The position numbers were made by a program, and so were the translations under genes. Shown here piece by piece: positions 39,699 to 50,218 of a DNA stretch of 50,813 nt. The stretch's first letter is position 1, and every line of letters begins with the position of its first letter. The notes beneath the pieces are model-generated. The model saw only the letters and a list, made by a program, of their open reading frames with translations. It was not told where the DNA came from and made no database searches. Source of the stretch: Psychromonas aquimarina ATCC BAA-1526. Its GTDB lineage: Bacteria > Pseudomonadota > Gammaproteobacteria > Enterobacterales > Psychromonadaceae. The stretch lies in the NCBI RefSeq assembly GCF_000428725.1, contig NZ_AUAM01000034.1, positions 1-50,813 on the forward strand, in the 5' to 3' direction.

Positions 39699-41624
39699 TT
39701 AATAGCGGGCATTAAGCTCTTTGGCATTAAAAAATTCCAATGGTTTATCTAAAATATGCTGATAAATAACGTTATAAGCTAAAACATTTTTTACATAGCG
39801 CCGGGTTTCATTATAGGGGATCGTTTCTATCCAGCTGTCCATGGCAAGTCCCTGCACCGCCCTGCCTTTTTTCTTATCGCGCCAGCGATCCACACGATGA
39901 GGCCCGGCGTTATAAGCAGCTGTCGCTAAAATTCGATTACCTTCATAACGCTTAAGCAGCATATCGAAATACGCGCTGCCTAACTGAACATTAATTTCTC
40001 CCTGAGTTAACTGCGCTTTTTTCTTATATTCTTTCAAACCTATTTTTCTAGCTGTTTCCTTAGCGGTCTGCGGCATCAGCTGCATATAACCACGCGCTCC
40101 GACAGGGGAATTTGCATACTCATCAAAAGAGCTTTCCTGACGAGTAATGGCATAAAGGTAGGTAGAATCTAGCTGATATTTATCTGCATTAGCTAAAAAC
40201 AGCTCAGGTTTAACTTCAGGAAAACGAATATTTAAAGCGTCCCAGCTTTTTGAACGGATGCTTGCAAGTACAGACAAATGCGCCCAGCCTTTCTGAAAAG
40301 CATACAGACCTAACTGCTGCTGCTGCCTGCCGCCTCGGCGTTTAAGCAGAGCTTCCCATTCTCGTTTTAATAAGGAGTTATGTTTGTTAAATACCAGTTC
40401 CTCAATATGTGCGAGTTCAGCCTGCAGATAACTCAAGCTCTGCAGCTGATCCATTACTAACTGCGCATTAAGCTGATAAGCAACACCGAGTTTTTGAGCG
40501 GCCAGAAAACCGTAATAAGTTCGTTCAGCTGCAATTTTCTGATAAAGCTTATTCGCCTGAACATATTGCTTATTATTTTCCAGTACCCGCGCCTGCCAGT
40601 ATATCCATTTTTGATGCTGTTTTCGGGCCGGCGGCAGCTTAGTTAACCAGTGTTCAATATCTTTCCAGCTATTAAACTTAATGGCGTAACGAATACGGCG
40701 TTCAATTAACGAGCTGTCCCCTATATTAATCAGCTCAGTATCTAACCAGGCAAAATGCTTAATTTCATTACGGCTTAAAATAAGTGATGCGAGATATCTC
40801 TTTATTTTAATCTCTTCCTGCAGGCTAAAGGCCGCCTTTTTCTGATAGATAGAAAATGCCTGCAGCCCTGAACTCACCTCTTTTCTTGCGAGTCTTTTGA
40901 TACTCGTTGCTAAAAAAGCAAAACTTTTCTGCTGCCTGTTTTTAAATAACTGCGAATTTAATAATTTTTCAGGATGTTTATTAAGCGCGTATAATTTTTT
41001 AGCTAAAGCTTTATCCTCGGCTTCCATTAAACTGATCAGATAAGACATTATGCCTTTATTATTATTTAAATAGGCTAATTCAAAGCGTTTCCAGATTAGT
41101 TTTGCAGATATCTTTTTATTGCTTTTGTAGTGGTCAAAAACCTCATCGCAGGCATTAGGCTGGGAAAATCCGCTTAACCAGACTTTTCTTGCCGCCGGCC
41201 AGATTTTCGCAGAAGCTCCTTGTTTTATCTGCGCTTTAATATGGGAACATTTCAACGAGGGAGTGTTAGGCAGTTTAGGGTAAAAAGAGAGGAACTCATT
41301 CCAGTATTCATTCTTAGCCAGGTAATACAAATAATCGCGCTGCAGATCATCACTGATCCGCCGGTTAGGATACTGTTTAAGATAAGCACGTACGGCCGCC
41401 AGACTGCTCTTGGTAAAACTTGCTTTCAGCTGATAATAATCAAGAAGATAAGTCAAAGGATAATCAGGGATCAACTTGGCCTGTGCCTGCGCTTTAGACC
41501 ATTTCTGCTCTTTTTGTAAATCTCTAGCCTGCGAGTAAATTTCTCTCTGCTGATCCAGAGAAAAAGAAGCTGCCAAAGCAGATATTGAGAAAAAATAAAG
41601 ACATACAATAAATATTTTATTCAT
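39699..41624 (-). CDS. slt: Soluble lytic murein transglycosylase
   Basis: Periplasmic enzyme that cleaves the MurNAc-GlcNAc bond of peptidoglycan, leaving 1,6-anhydroMurNAc ends. The 641-residue protein has a signal peptide (MNKIFIVCLYFFSISALAAS), a long alpha-helical superhelix (residues about 25-450) and a C-terminal lysozyme-like domain with the catalytic Glu in YAITRQESSFDEYA, then SPVGARGYMQLMPQTAKETA and TAAYNAGPHRVDRWRDKK. Length matches E. coli Slt70 (645). It follows yejF by about 38 bp on the same strand without a terminator, so it may be the last gene of the yej operon. Confidence 0.96.
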   Translation of the reverse strand: MNKIFIVCLYFFSISALAASFSLDQQREIYSQARDLQKEQKWSKAQAQAKLIPDYPLTYLLDYYQLKASFTKSSLAAVRAYLKQYPNRRISDDLQRDYLYYLAKNEYWNEFLSFYPKLPNTPSLKCSHIKAQIKQGASAKIWPAARKVWLSGFSQPNACDEVFDHYKSNKKISAKLIWKRFELAYLNNNKGIMSYLISLMEAEDKALAKKLYALNKHPEKLLNSQLFKNRQQKSFAFLATSIKRLARKEVSSGLQAFSIYQKKAAFSLQEEIKIKRYLASLILSRNEIKHFAWLDTELINIGDSSLIERRIRYAIKFNSWKDIEHWLTKLPPARKQHQKWIYWQARVLENNKQYVQANKLYQKIAAERTYYGFLAAQKLGVAYQLNAQLVMDQLQSLSYLQAELAHIEELVFNKHNSLLKREWEALLKRRGGRQQQQLGLYAFQKGWAHLSVLASIRSKSWDALNIRFPEVKPELFLANADKYQLDSTYLYAITRQESSFDEYANSPVGARGYMQLMPQTAKETARKIGLKEYKKKAQLTQGEINVQLGSAYFDMLLKRYEGNRILATAAYNAGPHRVDRWRDKKKGRAVQGLAMDSWIETIPYNETRRYVKNVLAYNVIYQHILDKPLEFFNAKELNARY

Positions 41625-41662
41625 AGCAACCTACTTTATAACAACAAAAAGTATTTATAACA

Positions 41663-43255
41663 TCATAAGGCTGCTGAAGATAATAGTATCTGGGTATATT
41701 TTTCCTGCGCATGCCCAAATATTTCGCTGGTCAGCCCCTGCTCGATAATTTTCCCGGCCTGCATTACCACAACACGATGGCTGACTGCCCGCACTACAGA
41801 TAAATCATGACTGATAAAAATATAGCTTAATGAAAACTCTTTTTGCAAATCAATTAACAATTCTAAAATTTGTTTCTGGATCGTACGGTCAAGTGCCGAA
41901 GTAGGCTCATCTAACACGATTAATTTAGGCTTTAATATCAGTGCCCTGGCAATGGATATACGCTGTCTCTGACCGCCTGAAAATTCATGCGGATAACGTT
42001 TTCCACTGTTTTTATCTAAACCTACCTTAGCTAAAACCCGCTGCACTTCAAGTTCAATTTGTGTTTCATCCATAGCACTATGCACACGCAGACCTTCAGC
42101 AACAATTTCATGCACCGACATGCGCGGACTTAAACTGGCAAAAGGATCCTGAAAGACAATCTGCAGTGAACTGCGAATTCGGCGCATCGCACTGTTTTTC
42201 AACTGATCGATACGCTGTCCTAAATAAACAACTTTGCCTTCACTGTCATTGAGCTGCAGTACAGCTTGTGCGAGAGTGCTTTTACCTGCACCGCTTTCAC
42301 CAACAATAGCAACCGTTTCGCCCTGGTGAACCTGCAGACCGGCATTTTTAACCGCATATAACTTAGAGGTTACTTTTCCCCAAAAGTTCTTGCTCAGTGG
42401 AAATGAAACATTAATATTTTCTGCACTTAAAATAAGATCGTGTCTCTGCAGTGCAGGCATCTGTCCCTGCGGCTCCGAAGATAATAATTTTTTTGTATAA
42501 CTCTGCTGCGGTGTAGTGAATAAACTTTCTGTCTTATTGTATTCAATCTGCCTGCCGTCACACATAACAACCACATCATCGGCAAAGTTACGCACAATAT
42601 GCAGGTCATGAGTTATCAGCAGAATCCCCATATTAAGGCGTTTCTGCAGAGATTTAAGCAGCTCTAATATCTGTTTTTGAATGGTGACATCTAATGCGGT
42701 CGTCGGTTCGTCTGCAATTAACAGCTCAGGTTCATTCGCTAATGCCATGGCGATCATAACCCGCTGGCGCTGACCACCAGAGAGCTCATGAGGGTAAGAA
42801 GATAAACGGCTTTCAGCATTATCTAATCCCACTAATTCCAGCAGCTCAATAATTCTTTTAGTCGCTGGTTTTCCTGTTAAGCCCTTATGCAGTAGGAGTG
42901 CCTCTGCAATCTGCTTCTTTATCGTATGCAAGGGATTAAGCGAGGTCATCGGCTCCTGGAAGATCATACTGACTTTATTACCGCGGATCGCCTGTAAAAC
43001 TTTATCCCCCTTGCCTACCACCGCCTGGCCTGACAAGTAAATTTCCCCCTGCTCATGATGCGCGTGCGGATATGGCAGCAGCTGTAAAATAGACAGCGCA
43101 GTAACCGACTTTCCGGAGCCGCTTTCTCCAACCAGCGCCAAGGTTTTGCCACGCTGCAGTTCAAAATTAAGGCACTCAACCACCTTCAGCTGTGCAAAAC
43201 TAACTGATAGATCCTGCACTTTTAATAAAGGCAGGCCCGCATTATCTAAGCTCAT
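41663..43255 (-). CDS. yejF: Peptide ABC transporter ATPase (two nucleotide-binding domains)
   Basis: A 530-residue fused ATPase that drives the YejBE permease. Each half has its Walker A (GESGSGKS near residue 40; GESGAGKS near 325), signature ([16 protein letters not shown]), Walker B ([24 protein letters not shown]) and a switch histidine (ITHDL; ISHDL). In E. coli the YejABEF system imports oligopeptides and microcin C. The ATG overlaps the yejE stop by 4 bp (ATGA). Confidence 0.96.
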   Translation of the reverse strand: MSLDNAGLPLLKVQDLSVSFAQLKVVECLNFELQRGKTLALVGESGSGKSVTALSILQLLPYPHAHHEQGEIYLSGQAVVGKGDKVLQAIRGNKVSMIFQEPMTSLNPLHTIKKQIAEALLLHKGLTGKPATKRIIELLELVGLDNAESRLSSYPHELSGGQRQRVMIAMALANEPELLIADEPTTALDVTIQKQILELLKSLQKRLNMGILLITHDLHIVRNFADDVVVMCDGRQIEYNKTESLFTTPQQSYTKKLLSSEPQGQMPALQRHDLILSAENINVSFPLSKNFWGKVTSKLYAVKNAGLQVHQGETVAIVGESGAGKSTLAQAVLQLNDSEGKVVYLGQRIDQLKNSAMRRIRSSLQIVFQDPFASLSPRMSVHEIVAEGLRVHSAMDETQIELEVQRVLAKVGLDKNSGKRYPHEFSGGQRQRISIARALILKPKLIVLDEPTSALDRTIQKQILELLIDLQKEFSLSYIFISHDLSVVRAVSHRVVVMQAGKIIEQGLTSEIFGHAQEKYTQILLSSAAL

Positions 43256-44301
43256 AAAATTTTCCTAGGATCAAATGCATCACGAACAGCTTCGCCAATA
43301 AAAACCAGCAGTACAAGAATGGTAGAAAGGGAGATAAAGGCACTGGTCGCAAGCCAGGGAGCATGCAGATTGTTTTTCCCCTGTGCGACCATCTCGCCTA
43401 ATGAGGCAGAGCCTAAAGGTAATCCAAAACCAAGAAAATCCAGAGAGGTTAACGTTGTTAATGCTCCGGTAAACAGATAAGGCATAAATGTCAGCGTAGC
43501 AATAAGCGCATTGGGTAGAATATGACGGAACATAATCTGATTATCCGAAACACCAAGCGCTCTTGCAGCTTTAACGTATTCTAAATTACGCCCGCGTAAA
43601 AATTCAGCCCTGACAATGCCCACTAACCCCGGCCAGCTGAATAAGATCATTAAGCCTAATAACCACAGAAAAGTCGGTTCAACAAAGCTGGCTAAAATTA
43701 TCAGCATAAACAGCATAGGCAGGCCTTCCCAGATCTCCAGCAGCCTCTGCCCGAAAAGATCAATACGCCCGCCATAATAGCCGTTAACGGCACCAACAAA
43801 AACGCCGATAAGCGAACTGCACAGAGTCAGCGCCAGAGCAAAAAATACAGAAATTCTAAAACCGTAAACCAGACGGGCAATCACATCCCGGCCCTGATCA
43901 TCGGTGCCTAAATAATTAATATGATTAGGTGCAGAAGGGGCTGACTCAGTTAATTCATAATTAATGCTGTCGTAATAAAAAGGAATTAACGGCCAGAGTA
44001 TCCAGCCCTCCTTCTCTATCTGCTCAACCATATAAGCATCATGATAATCCGTGCTGATATCAAAATCACCGCCGAGCTTATTTTCCGGTACATCTTGAAT
44101 AATTGGAAAGTACCACTGTTCCTGATAGGAGATCATTATCGGTTTATCATTTACCCATAACTCCCCCAGTAAACTGAGTAAAAACAAGCCTGAAAATATC
44201 CACAGAGACCAGAATCCGCGCCGGTTTCTTTTAAACTGCTGCCAGCGTTTTTCATGGATAGGGTTACTGCGCATCCGCTGCCAGGTTTGTAATAGTGCCA
44301 T
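43252..44301 (-). CDS. yejE: Peptide ABC transporter permease YejE
   Basis: A 349-residue inner-membrane permease of the DppC/OppC type. It has a basic cytoplasmic N-terminus (RMRSNPIHEKRWQQFKRNRR), a first membrane helix (SLWIFSGLFLLSLLGELWV), a large periplasmic insertion (about residues 50-135) characteristic of YejE, then five membrane segments with the ATPase-contact EAA loop (EYVKAARALGVSDNQIMFRH). NYLGTDDQGRDVIARLVYG is a family hallmark. It overlaps yejB by 1 bp and yejF by 4 bp. Confidence 0.96.
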   Translation of the reverse strand: MALLQTWQRMRSNPIHEKRWQQFKRNRRGFWSLWIFSGLFLLSLLGELWVNDKPIMISYQEQWYFPIIQDVPENKLGGDFDISTDYHDAYMVEQIEKEGWILWPLIPFYYDSINYELTESAPSAPNHINYLGTDDQGRDVIARLVYGFRISVFFALALTLCSSLIGVFVGAVNGYYGGRIDLFGQRLLEIWEGLPMLFMLIILASFVEPTFLWLLGLMILFSWPGLVGIVRAEFLRGRNLEYVKAARALGVSDNQIMFRHILPNALIATLTFMPYLFTGALTTLTSLDFLGFGLPLGSASLGEMVAQGKNNLHAPWLATSAFISLSTILVLLVFIGEAVRDAFDPRKIL

Positions 44302-45392
44302 TAGGAGTGCGCCTCAAAGTTAATACGAGGGTCGATAAGCGTGTAGGTAATATCACTGAGCAGTTTCAGCAGCAGACCGACTAGGGTAAAAATATACAAG
44401 GTCGCAAAAATCACCGGATAATCCCGGTTAATAACCGATTCAAAACCTAATAAGCCTAGGCCGTCTAAAGAGAATATAACTTCAATTAACATAGAGCCGG
44501 TAAAAAATATGCCGATTAGCGCTGCAGGCAGCCCTGCCAGCACAAGCAGCATAGCATTGCGGAAAATATGCCCGTATAAAACACGCATTTCCGAGCACCC
44601 TTTGGCTCTTGCTGTTACCACATACTGTTTATAAATTTCATCAAGAAAGGAATTTTTAGTGAGCATGGTTAATGTTGCAAAGCTTGCTAGAACCGAAGCA
44701 AAAACCGGCAGAGTTAAATGCCAGAAGTAATCTTTAATCTTGCCCGGTAATGATAACTGTTCAAAATTATCCGATGTCAGTCCGCGTAAAGGAAACCAGT
44801 CGTAATAGGAGCCGCCGGCAAAAAGTACAATCAGCATAATCGCGAGAATAAATGCCGGGATCGCATAACCTATGGTAACAATGGTACTGCTCCAGATATC
44901 AAAACGGCTGCCGTGTGATGTTGCTTTTTTTATACCTAAGGGAATCGAAATCAGATACGCCAGCAGGGTTGTCCATAGACCCAGAGAGATAGAAACCGGC
45001 ATTTTCTCAATAATCAGATCCGTAACTTTCGCATTACGGTAAAAACTCTCGCCAAAATCAAACTGAATATAACGCCCCAGCATAATAAAGTATCGTTCTA
45101 TAATGGGTTTATCAAAGCCGTACAACTTTTCCAGGGCGGCAATATATTCAGGGTCCACCCCCTGCGCGCCGCGATATTTACTGTGTTCCGACCTTCCCTG
45201 AGTTTGTTTTATTTCGCTGTCTGTCCCGGAAGCAATACGGCTGCTGCCGGAGGCATCAATGCCCTGATACTGGGCAATGGCCTGTTCCACCGGACCGCCG
45301 GGAGCAATCTGCACGATAAAGAAATTAAGGGTCATAATGCCGAGCAGCGTAGGGATAATAAGCAGCAGTCTGCGAAGAATATAATGATACAT
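44301..45392 (-). CDS. yejB: Peptide ABC transporter permease YejB
   Basis: A 363-residue permease of the DppB/OppB type. It opens with [20 protein letters not shown] and [21 protein letters not shown] polar insertion (residues about 45-85) follows, then [13 protein letters not shown], and five more membrane segments with the EAA loop ([20 protein letters not shown]) that contacts YejF. Both ends overlap their neighbours by 1 bp, so the four yej genes are translationally coupled. Confidence 0.96.
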   Translation of the reverse strand: MYHYILRRLLLIIPTLLGIMTLNFFIVQIAPGGPVEQAIAQYQGIDASGSSRIASGTDSEIKQTQGRSEHSKYRGAQGVDPEYIAALEKLYGFDKPIIERYFIMLGRYIQFDFGESFYRNAKVTDLIIEKMPVSISLGLWTTLLAYLISIPLGIKKATSHGSRFDIWSSTIVTIGYAIPAFILAIMLIVLFAGGSYYDWFPLRGLTSDNFEQLSLPGKIKDYFWHLTLPVFASVLASFATLTMLTKNSFLDEIYKQYVVTARAKGCSEMRVLYGHIFRNAMLLVLAGLPAALIGIFFTGSMLIEVIFSLDGLGLLGFESVINRDYPVIFATLYIFTLVGLLLKLLSDITYTLIDPRINFEAHS

Positions 45393-47212
45393 TACAGCTC
45401 CTCTTGTGCATCAGTCTCAGCGCCAGTTAACCACCAGGTCTCTAAGCCCAGCTGATAATAAGGCTGTATCTTAGGGCGGGAGAATTTATTCCAGTAGGCA
45501 ATACGGTAAGCAGAAAGGTACCAGTGAGGGATAACAATATACTGAGAAAGCAGAACCCGATCCAGTGCACGTGTCACATCAACTAACTGCTCCCGGGTAT
45601 CCGCCATAATCAGAGTGTCGATCAGCTTGTCAATAACCGGAGAGCAGATACCCGCCCAGTTTGCCGTACCCGGCTGCATCACGCTGTCACACCCCCAGTA
45701 GCCTGACTGCTCATTACCGGGAGAACTTGACTGACCTTTACGCAGCGAGACAATATCAAAATCAAAATCATTTAAGCGGGTCACAAATTGTGAAATATCC
45801 ACTAAACGAATAGTCGTTTTAATACCGATACGCTGCAGATTACGCCGGAAAGGCTGTACAACACGTTCAAAGTCTTTACTGTAAAGTAAAAATTCAAAAG
45901 TAAACTGCCTGCCGTTTTTATCCTGCATTTTACTGTCTTTAAGTGTATATCCTGCCTTCTCAAAAAGGGCAACCGCCTGCCTCATCTGCGCACGGTTATT
46001 GCCGTCAGTAGCACGCTCAGGAATCACAAGCGGCTGAAAAACTGAATCCGGGAGCTGATCTTTATAGGGCTCAAGTAAAGCGAGCTCCTTCCCCTGGGCT
46101 TTACCTGCCGCAGCCAGCGGTGAGCCGGAAAAAAAGCTGTTAATACGCGAATACGCCCCGTAAAAAAGGTTTTTATTCGCCCATTCAAAGTCAAACAGCA
46201 GACCAACTGCCTGTCTAACGTGTACATCTTTAAACTTATCTTTACGTAAATTAAACCAGAATCCCTGCATCCCCTGCGGATTATTATCTGCTAATTTTTC
46301 AAAACGAATATCACCAGAACTGAAACGGCTGCTTTTATAAGAGGTTGCCCAGCGTTTCGATGACGTCTCCATACGATAATCAAAAGCACCGGATTTAAAT
46401 GCTTCAAAAGCGACACTGTCATCCCGGTAGTATTCATAAACTAGCTTGTCAAAATTATGCATGCCTTTATTAACCGCAAGATCTTTTGCCCAGTAATCGT
46501 TAACCCGCTGATAAATTATCTGTTTTCCGGCTTTATAGCTCGCCACTCGATAGGGCCCCGAACCTAACGGAATGGTTAAATCGGCTTTAGAGAAATTTTT
46601 ATCCTTCCAGAAATGCTCAGGCAGAATAGGCAGCTGCCCTATGATCAGTGGCAGTTCACGGTTATTTTTTTCATTAAAATAAAAACTAACCTGCTGCGGG
46701 TTATCAGCAGTCACATGATCCACACCTGAATAATAAGAGCGGTAGTGAGGTGCCCCCTCGCTGATTAACAGCTCAAAACTAAATTTTACATCCGATGCTG
46801 TAATCGGCTCACCATCATGAAAGCGGGCAGAAGGATTAATTTTAAAGCTGACAGAGCTATAATCTTCAGCCACACGTACCTGCTGCGCAATCAAACCGTA
46901 TAAACTAAAGGGCTCATCTGCGGCTTGTTTTAATAACGTATCATAAATACTGGCGATCCCCGATGCGGCCCGGCCTTTTACAATATAAGGGTTCAATGAA
47001 TCAAAACTGCCGATGGTCGCCTGTTTAAAACTTCCGCCCTTAGGGGCTTTGCTATTTACATATTCAAAGTTAGTGAAATCAACAGGATACTTTAAGTCTC
47101 CATACATGCTGATGCCGTACTGCCAGGAAGAGGAAAAAGAGCTGGAACTCACAGAGCAAAAAAAGATAAAGATAATAAAATGAAGTCGTCGCAATACTAT
47201 GTTTTTTGGCAT
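45392..47212 (-). CDS. yejA: Periplasmic peptide-binding protein YejA
   Basis: The solute-binding subunit of the Yej transporter, an SBP_bac_5 protein of 606 residues (E. coli 604). A basic-hydrophobic signal peptide ([20 protein letters not shown]) precedes the mature part. Motifs: [58 protein letters not shown] [34 protein letters not shown] and [18 protein letters not shown]. The ATG at 47210-47212 is preferred over a TTG twelve codons upstream. No strong ribosome site is seen for either. The gene heads the minus-strand operon yejA-yejB-yejE-yejF(-slt). Confidence 0.95.
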   Translation of the reverse strand: MPKNIVLRRLHFIIFIFFCSVSSSSFSSSWQYGISMYGDLKYPVDFTNFEYVNSKAPKGGSFKQATIGSFDSLNPYIVKGRAASGIASIYDTLLKQAADEPFSLYGLIAQQVRVAEDYSSVSFKINPSARFHDGEPITASDVKFSFELLISEGAPHYRSYYSGVDHVTADNPQQVSFYFNEKNNRELPLIIGQLPILPEHFWKDKNFSKADLTIPLGSGPYRVASYKAGKQIIYQRVNDYWAKDLAVNKGMHNFDKLVYEYYRDDSVAFEAFKSGAFDYRMETSSKRWATSYKSSRFSSGDIRFEKLADNNPQGMQGFWFNLRKDKFKDVHVRQAVGLLFDFEWANKNLFYGAYSRINSFFSGSPLAAAGKAQGKELALLEPYKDQLPDSVFQPLVIPERATDGNNRAQMRQAVALFEKAGYTLKDSKMQDKNGRQFTFEFLLYSKDFERVVQPFRRNLQRIGIKTTIRLVDISQFVTRLNDFDFDIVSLRKGQSSSPGNEQSGYWGCDSVMQPGTANWAGICSPVIDKLIDTLIMADTREQLVDVTRALDRVLLSQYIVIPHWYLSAYRIAYWNKFSRPKIQPYYQLGLETWWLTGAETDAQEEL

Positions 47213-47445
47213 TGAATAGGCTACTTTTATATAGAGAGCAAAATACAAGGAGGCATAATAAAAGAATATAGGTAATTCAGAATGAACAAAAGTGTTTTTA
47301 AAGAAAAAAGAGAGGTAAAAGCAAGGAACTTATCCATTTAAGAATGCCCTAACTTTTGTAATTCAACAAGCAATAAATTAATTTATTTGAAGAAAATATA
47401 GTTGGGTCAAAAAACGGTTTTCTTAATTACAAAAGCCGGATAAAC

Positions 47446-47459
47446 GTGATCATGATCAC
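47446..47459. promoter_or_regulatory. CRP-like operator upstream of raiA
   Basis: A perfect 14-bp palindrome GTGATCATGATCAC, which contains the CRP core GTGA-N6-TCAC, 69 bp before the raiA start. A weak -10 candidate (TAATCT, 47482-47487) would place the site near -41.5 (class II activation). The rest of 47213-47528 is AT-rich and holds the divergent yejA/raiA control region. Confidence 0.55.
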
Positions 47460-47528
47460 TTTTAAAATGTGCAAAAAAGCCTAATCTATTTATGAACACA
47501 ATGAGTGTATAACCAAAAGGTGTCTTAT

Positions 47529-47939
47529 ATGAGAATTGAAATTACTAGCAAACAAATTACTATCACTGACACAATGCGCACCAAAGTAGAGGAACGTTTC
47601 CAAAGATTAGAAAAACTGCAGATTCCTTTAATCAAACCACACTGCATCATTACAAAAGAGCCTAAAGGCGTAAAAATAGAAGCAACGATCGGTGTACCAA
47701 ACGGCAAAATTTTTGCCCATGCAGAGCACGATGATTTATACACAGCCATCGGCCAATTATTCCAGAAAATCGAACGTCAACTGAATAAATATCTTCACAA
47801 GTCTGAAGCGACTCGCGCTAAAAACCACGGCAAAGATATGTGCCGCAATGGTGAAATTTCAGGTCAGCCTATGGAAGAGCCGGAAGTTGAAATTGAATCT
47901 GATGCAGAAATCAAAATGAATAAAGAATTTGCTGCATAA
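47529..47939 (+). CDS. raiA: Ribosome-associated inhibitor A (hibernation/stress factor)
   Basis: Binds between the 30S and 50S subunits in stationary phase or cold shock and blocks translation. The protein has 136 residues: MRIEITSKQITITDTMRTKV, then LEKLQIPLIKPHCIITKEPK, IEATIGVPNGKIFAHAEHDD and YTAIGQLFQKIERQLNKYLH, which closely follow E. coli RaiA (YfiA, 113 residues). The extra C-terminal tail is acidic (EEPEVEIESDAEIKMNKEFA). The ATG at 47529 is chosen because AAGGTG precedes it and the family starts there. In E. coli raiA also lies next to pheA-tyrA-aroF, which supports the name over hpf. Confidence 0.93.
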   Translation: MRIEITSKQITITDTMRTKVEERFQRLEKLQIPLIKPHCIITKEPKGVKIEATIGVPNGKIFAHAEHDDLYTAIGQLFQKIERQLNKYLHKSEATRAKNHGKDMCRNGEISGQPMEEPEVEIESDAEIKMNKEFAA

Positions 47940-47960
47940 ACCAGATAAATAGATAAATAA

Positions 47961-48005
47961 CAGGCAAAGAAAAAGGAGGCTAATAACCTCCTTTTTCTTT
48001 GCCTG
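47961..48005. terminator. Long bidirectional terminator between raiA and tyrA
   Basis: A 19-bp perfect inverted repeat (47961-47979 with 47987-48005) with loop CTAATAA and A/T-rich flanks within the stem. It is shared by the convergent raiA and tyrA genes. Confidence 0.88.
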
Positions 48006-48013
48006 AAGATAAA

Positions 48014-49141
48014 TTATTTATCTTCGTAGTGACGGTTATCATGAGCCTGCTGCAGCAGTATGCGGCTCTCATTCAAAAACAGCGTGGAATAGTCTCCCAT
48101 CCAGTTAGTCACTGATTTAAAACGATTGATAAATGCCTCTCTATCAACATTTTCCAGCAGCTCAATGGCCTCGGCAAAATGCTGATGATAACGTTTAATC
48201 ATAGCCAGATTATTCTTCTGCGACAGAATAATATCAGCATACAAAGCCGGCTCCTGAGCAAACAGACGGCCGACCATGGCTAATTCTAAACGGTATATAG
48301 GCGAGCTTAAATCCAGGAGCTGTTCCAGATCCGCATCGACCTCCTGCAGGTGCACACCATATACAAAACTCGTAAAGTGACGTAAAGCCTGAATCAGGGT
48401 CATCGACTCATCATGAGTGGCTGCATTTACATTATATAAATGTGCTCCCCATATCTTCATCTGCTCAATTAACCAGGCGTATTCTTCCTCACCGCGGCCG
48501 TCACAATAAACAATAACCTGTTTAGCGAAGCTGCTGATATCCGGGCCAAACATAGGGTGCAGACCAACAACCGGGCCTTTATGCACATCCAGCATTGCCT
48601 GCAGAGGACCGTCTTTAACACTGGTAATATCCGCTAAAATGCAGTCATCGGGTAAAAAGCTCAGCTGATGAATAACCGATTCAGTCACATCAATTGGAGA
48701 GCCGACAATAACCAGCCCCGCTTTACTGCAGATCTGCTCTGCCTGCTCCCAGTTAGCACGCCCGAGAATATCAACCTGATAACCAGAGAGTTCAAACATT
48801 TCAACAAAGCGTTTACCTAATAAACCGTTACCACCGATAATAACAATTCGTTTCATCGCCGGGTTAACCGTTTTAAAGCCGGTATCATTTTCACTGGCGT
48901 AAGACTCACGCATGGTGCGGCGTAAAATATCTTCGATTAAATCAGCCGGAACACCTTTAGATTCAGCCTCTGCGCGTCTTTTCGCCAGCATAGCGGCTTC
49001 ACGCTCAGGCACATAGATAGGTAAACCGTGTTCAGTTTTTACTTCGCCGACTTCGCCCACTAAACGCAAGCGCTCTGCCAGCAGATCAATTAACTGCTGA
49101 TCAACAGCATCAATCTGATCTCTTAATTTACTTAAAGGCAT
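48014..49141 (-). CDS. tyrA: Bifunctional chorismate mutase/prephenate dehydrogenase
   Basis: Catalyses chorismate to prephenate and then prephenate to 4-hydroxyphenylpyruvate in tyrosine synthesis. The 375-residue protein has an N-terminal AroQ mutase helix bundle ([51 protein letters not shown]) and from about residue 100 an NAD-binding dehydrogenase domain ([54 protein letters not shown] with the catalytic His). Length matches E. coli TyrA (373). It is 9 bp downstream of aroF in one operon. Confidence 0.97.
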   Translation of the reverse strand: MPLSKLRDQIDAVDQQLIDLLAERLRLVGEVGEVKTEHGLPIYVPEREAAMLAKRRAEAESKGVPADLIEDILRRTMRESYASENDTGFKTVNPAMKRIVIIGGNGLLGKRFVEMFELSGYQVDILGRANWEQAEQICSKAGLVIVGSPIDVTESVIHQLSFLPDDCILADITSVKDGPLQAMLDVHKGPVVGLHPMFGPDISSFAKQVIVYCDGRGEEEYAWLIEQMKIWGAHLYNVNAATHDESMTLIQALRHFTSFVYGVHLQEVDADLEQLLDLSSPIYRLELAMVGRLFAQEPALYADIILSQKNNLAMIKRYHQHFAEAIELLENVDREAFINRFKSVTNWMGDYSTLFLNESRILLQQAHDNRHYEDK

Positions 49142-49150
49142 AGTCTCTTC

Positions 49151-50218
49151 TTACCTGTTCTTTAATGTGTCTTTTAATAAAGATACGGCATCTTCTAATA
49201 ATACCGTTGTAGTTTCCCAGTTAATGCAGGCATCCGTCACCGATACTCCGTATTTCAGCTGTTCAGCAGGAAGGTCAACAGACTGATTACCTTCATTAAT
49301 ATTACTTTCCAGCATAATACCGATAATAGATTTATTGCCTTCAATTACCTGATGGAATACATCTTTAGCAACCAGCGGCTGCAGCGTGTGGTTCTTATTA
49401 GAGTTTTCATGACTGCAGTCAACAATCAGAATGTCATCAACTTTCGCTTTTGCAAGTGCCTGTTCAGCAAGGGTCACATTAAGTGAATCATAGTTCGGTT
49501 TACCGCCGCCGCCGCGCAGAATAACATGACCGTCCTGATTACCTTCAGTTTGTAATAAAGCACTCTGGCCTAACTGATTAATACCCATAAAGCGGTGCGG
49601 AGATGAAGCAGACTGCATGGCATTTACCGCTGTTGATAAACTGCCGTCAGTGCCGTTTTTAAAACCAACAGGCATAGACAGGCCGCTGGCCATTTCACGG
49701 TGAGTTTGTGATTCTGTAGTACGGGCGCCAATAGCCGCCCAGCTGAACAGATCCCCTAAATACTGCGGGCTGATAGGATCAAGTGCTTCGGTCGCAATCG
49801 GCAGTCCAAGCTCTGAAATCCATAACAGAAGTTCACGCGCACGCTTTAAACCGGTTTCGATATCAAATGAATCATCCATATGCGGATCATTAATCAGACC
49901 TTTCCAGCCGACCGTAGTACGAGGTTTTTCAAAATACACGCGCATTACGATATATAAAGTATCTTTATACTGATCATGAAGCTCTTTCAGTCTAGCGGCA
50001 TACTCTTTTGCGGCTTCAATATCATGAATAGAACAAGGGCCACAAATGACTAAAAATCGCGAGTCATTTTTATGAACGATGTTAGAAACCACTTTTCTAG
50101 AATCGTTAATGAATTGATAAACACTTTCAGATGCCGGCAGTTGTTTTTTTAATTCTGCAGGTGTAATTAATACTGTTTCTGATTGAATGTGGATATTTTC
50201 ATTTTGTGGGGTAGTCAT
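49151..50218 (-). CDS. aroF: DAHP synthase, tyrosine-sensitive type
   Basis: 3-deoxy-D-arabino-heptulosonate-7-phosphate synthase, the entry step of aromatic amino acid synthesis from PEP and erythrose-4-phosphate. The 355-residue type-I enzyme has LVICGPCSIHDIEAAKEYA with the metal Cys, MRVYFEKPRTTVGWKGLIND, ATEALDPISPQYLGDLFSW, GARTTESQTHREMASGLSMP, VGFKNGTDGS, ILRGGGGKPNYD, VDCSHENSNKNH and ESNINEGNQS. Length matches E. coli AroF (356), and linkage with tyrA identifies it as the Tyr-regulated isozyme by synteny. I could not find a clear TyrR box upstream. Confidence 0.95.
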   Translation of the reverse strand: MTTPQNENIHIQSETVLITPAELKKQLPASESVYQFINDSRKVVSNIVHKNDSRFLVICGPCSIHDIEAAKEYAARLKELHDQYKDTLYIVMRVYFEKPRTTVGWKGLINDPHMDDSFDIETGLKRARELLLWISELGLPIATEALDPISPQYLGDLFSWAAIGARTTESQTHREMASGLSMPVGFKNGTDGSLSTAVNAMQSASSPHRFMGINQLGQSALLQTEGNQDGHVILRGGGGKPNYDSLNVTLAEQALAKAKVDDILIVDCSHENSNKNHTLQPLVAKDVFHQVIEGNKSIIGIMLESNINEGNQSVDLPAEQLKYGVSVTDACINWETTTVLLEDAVSLLKDTLKNR

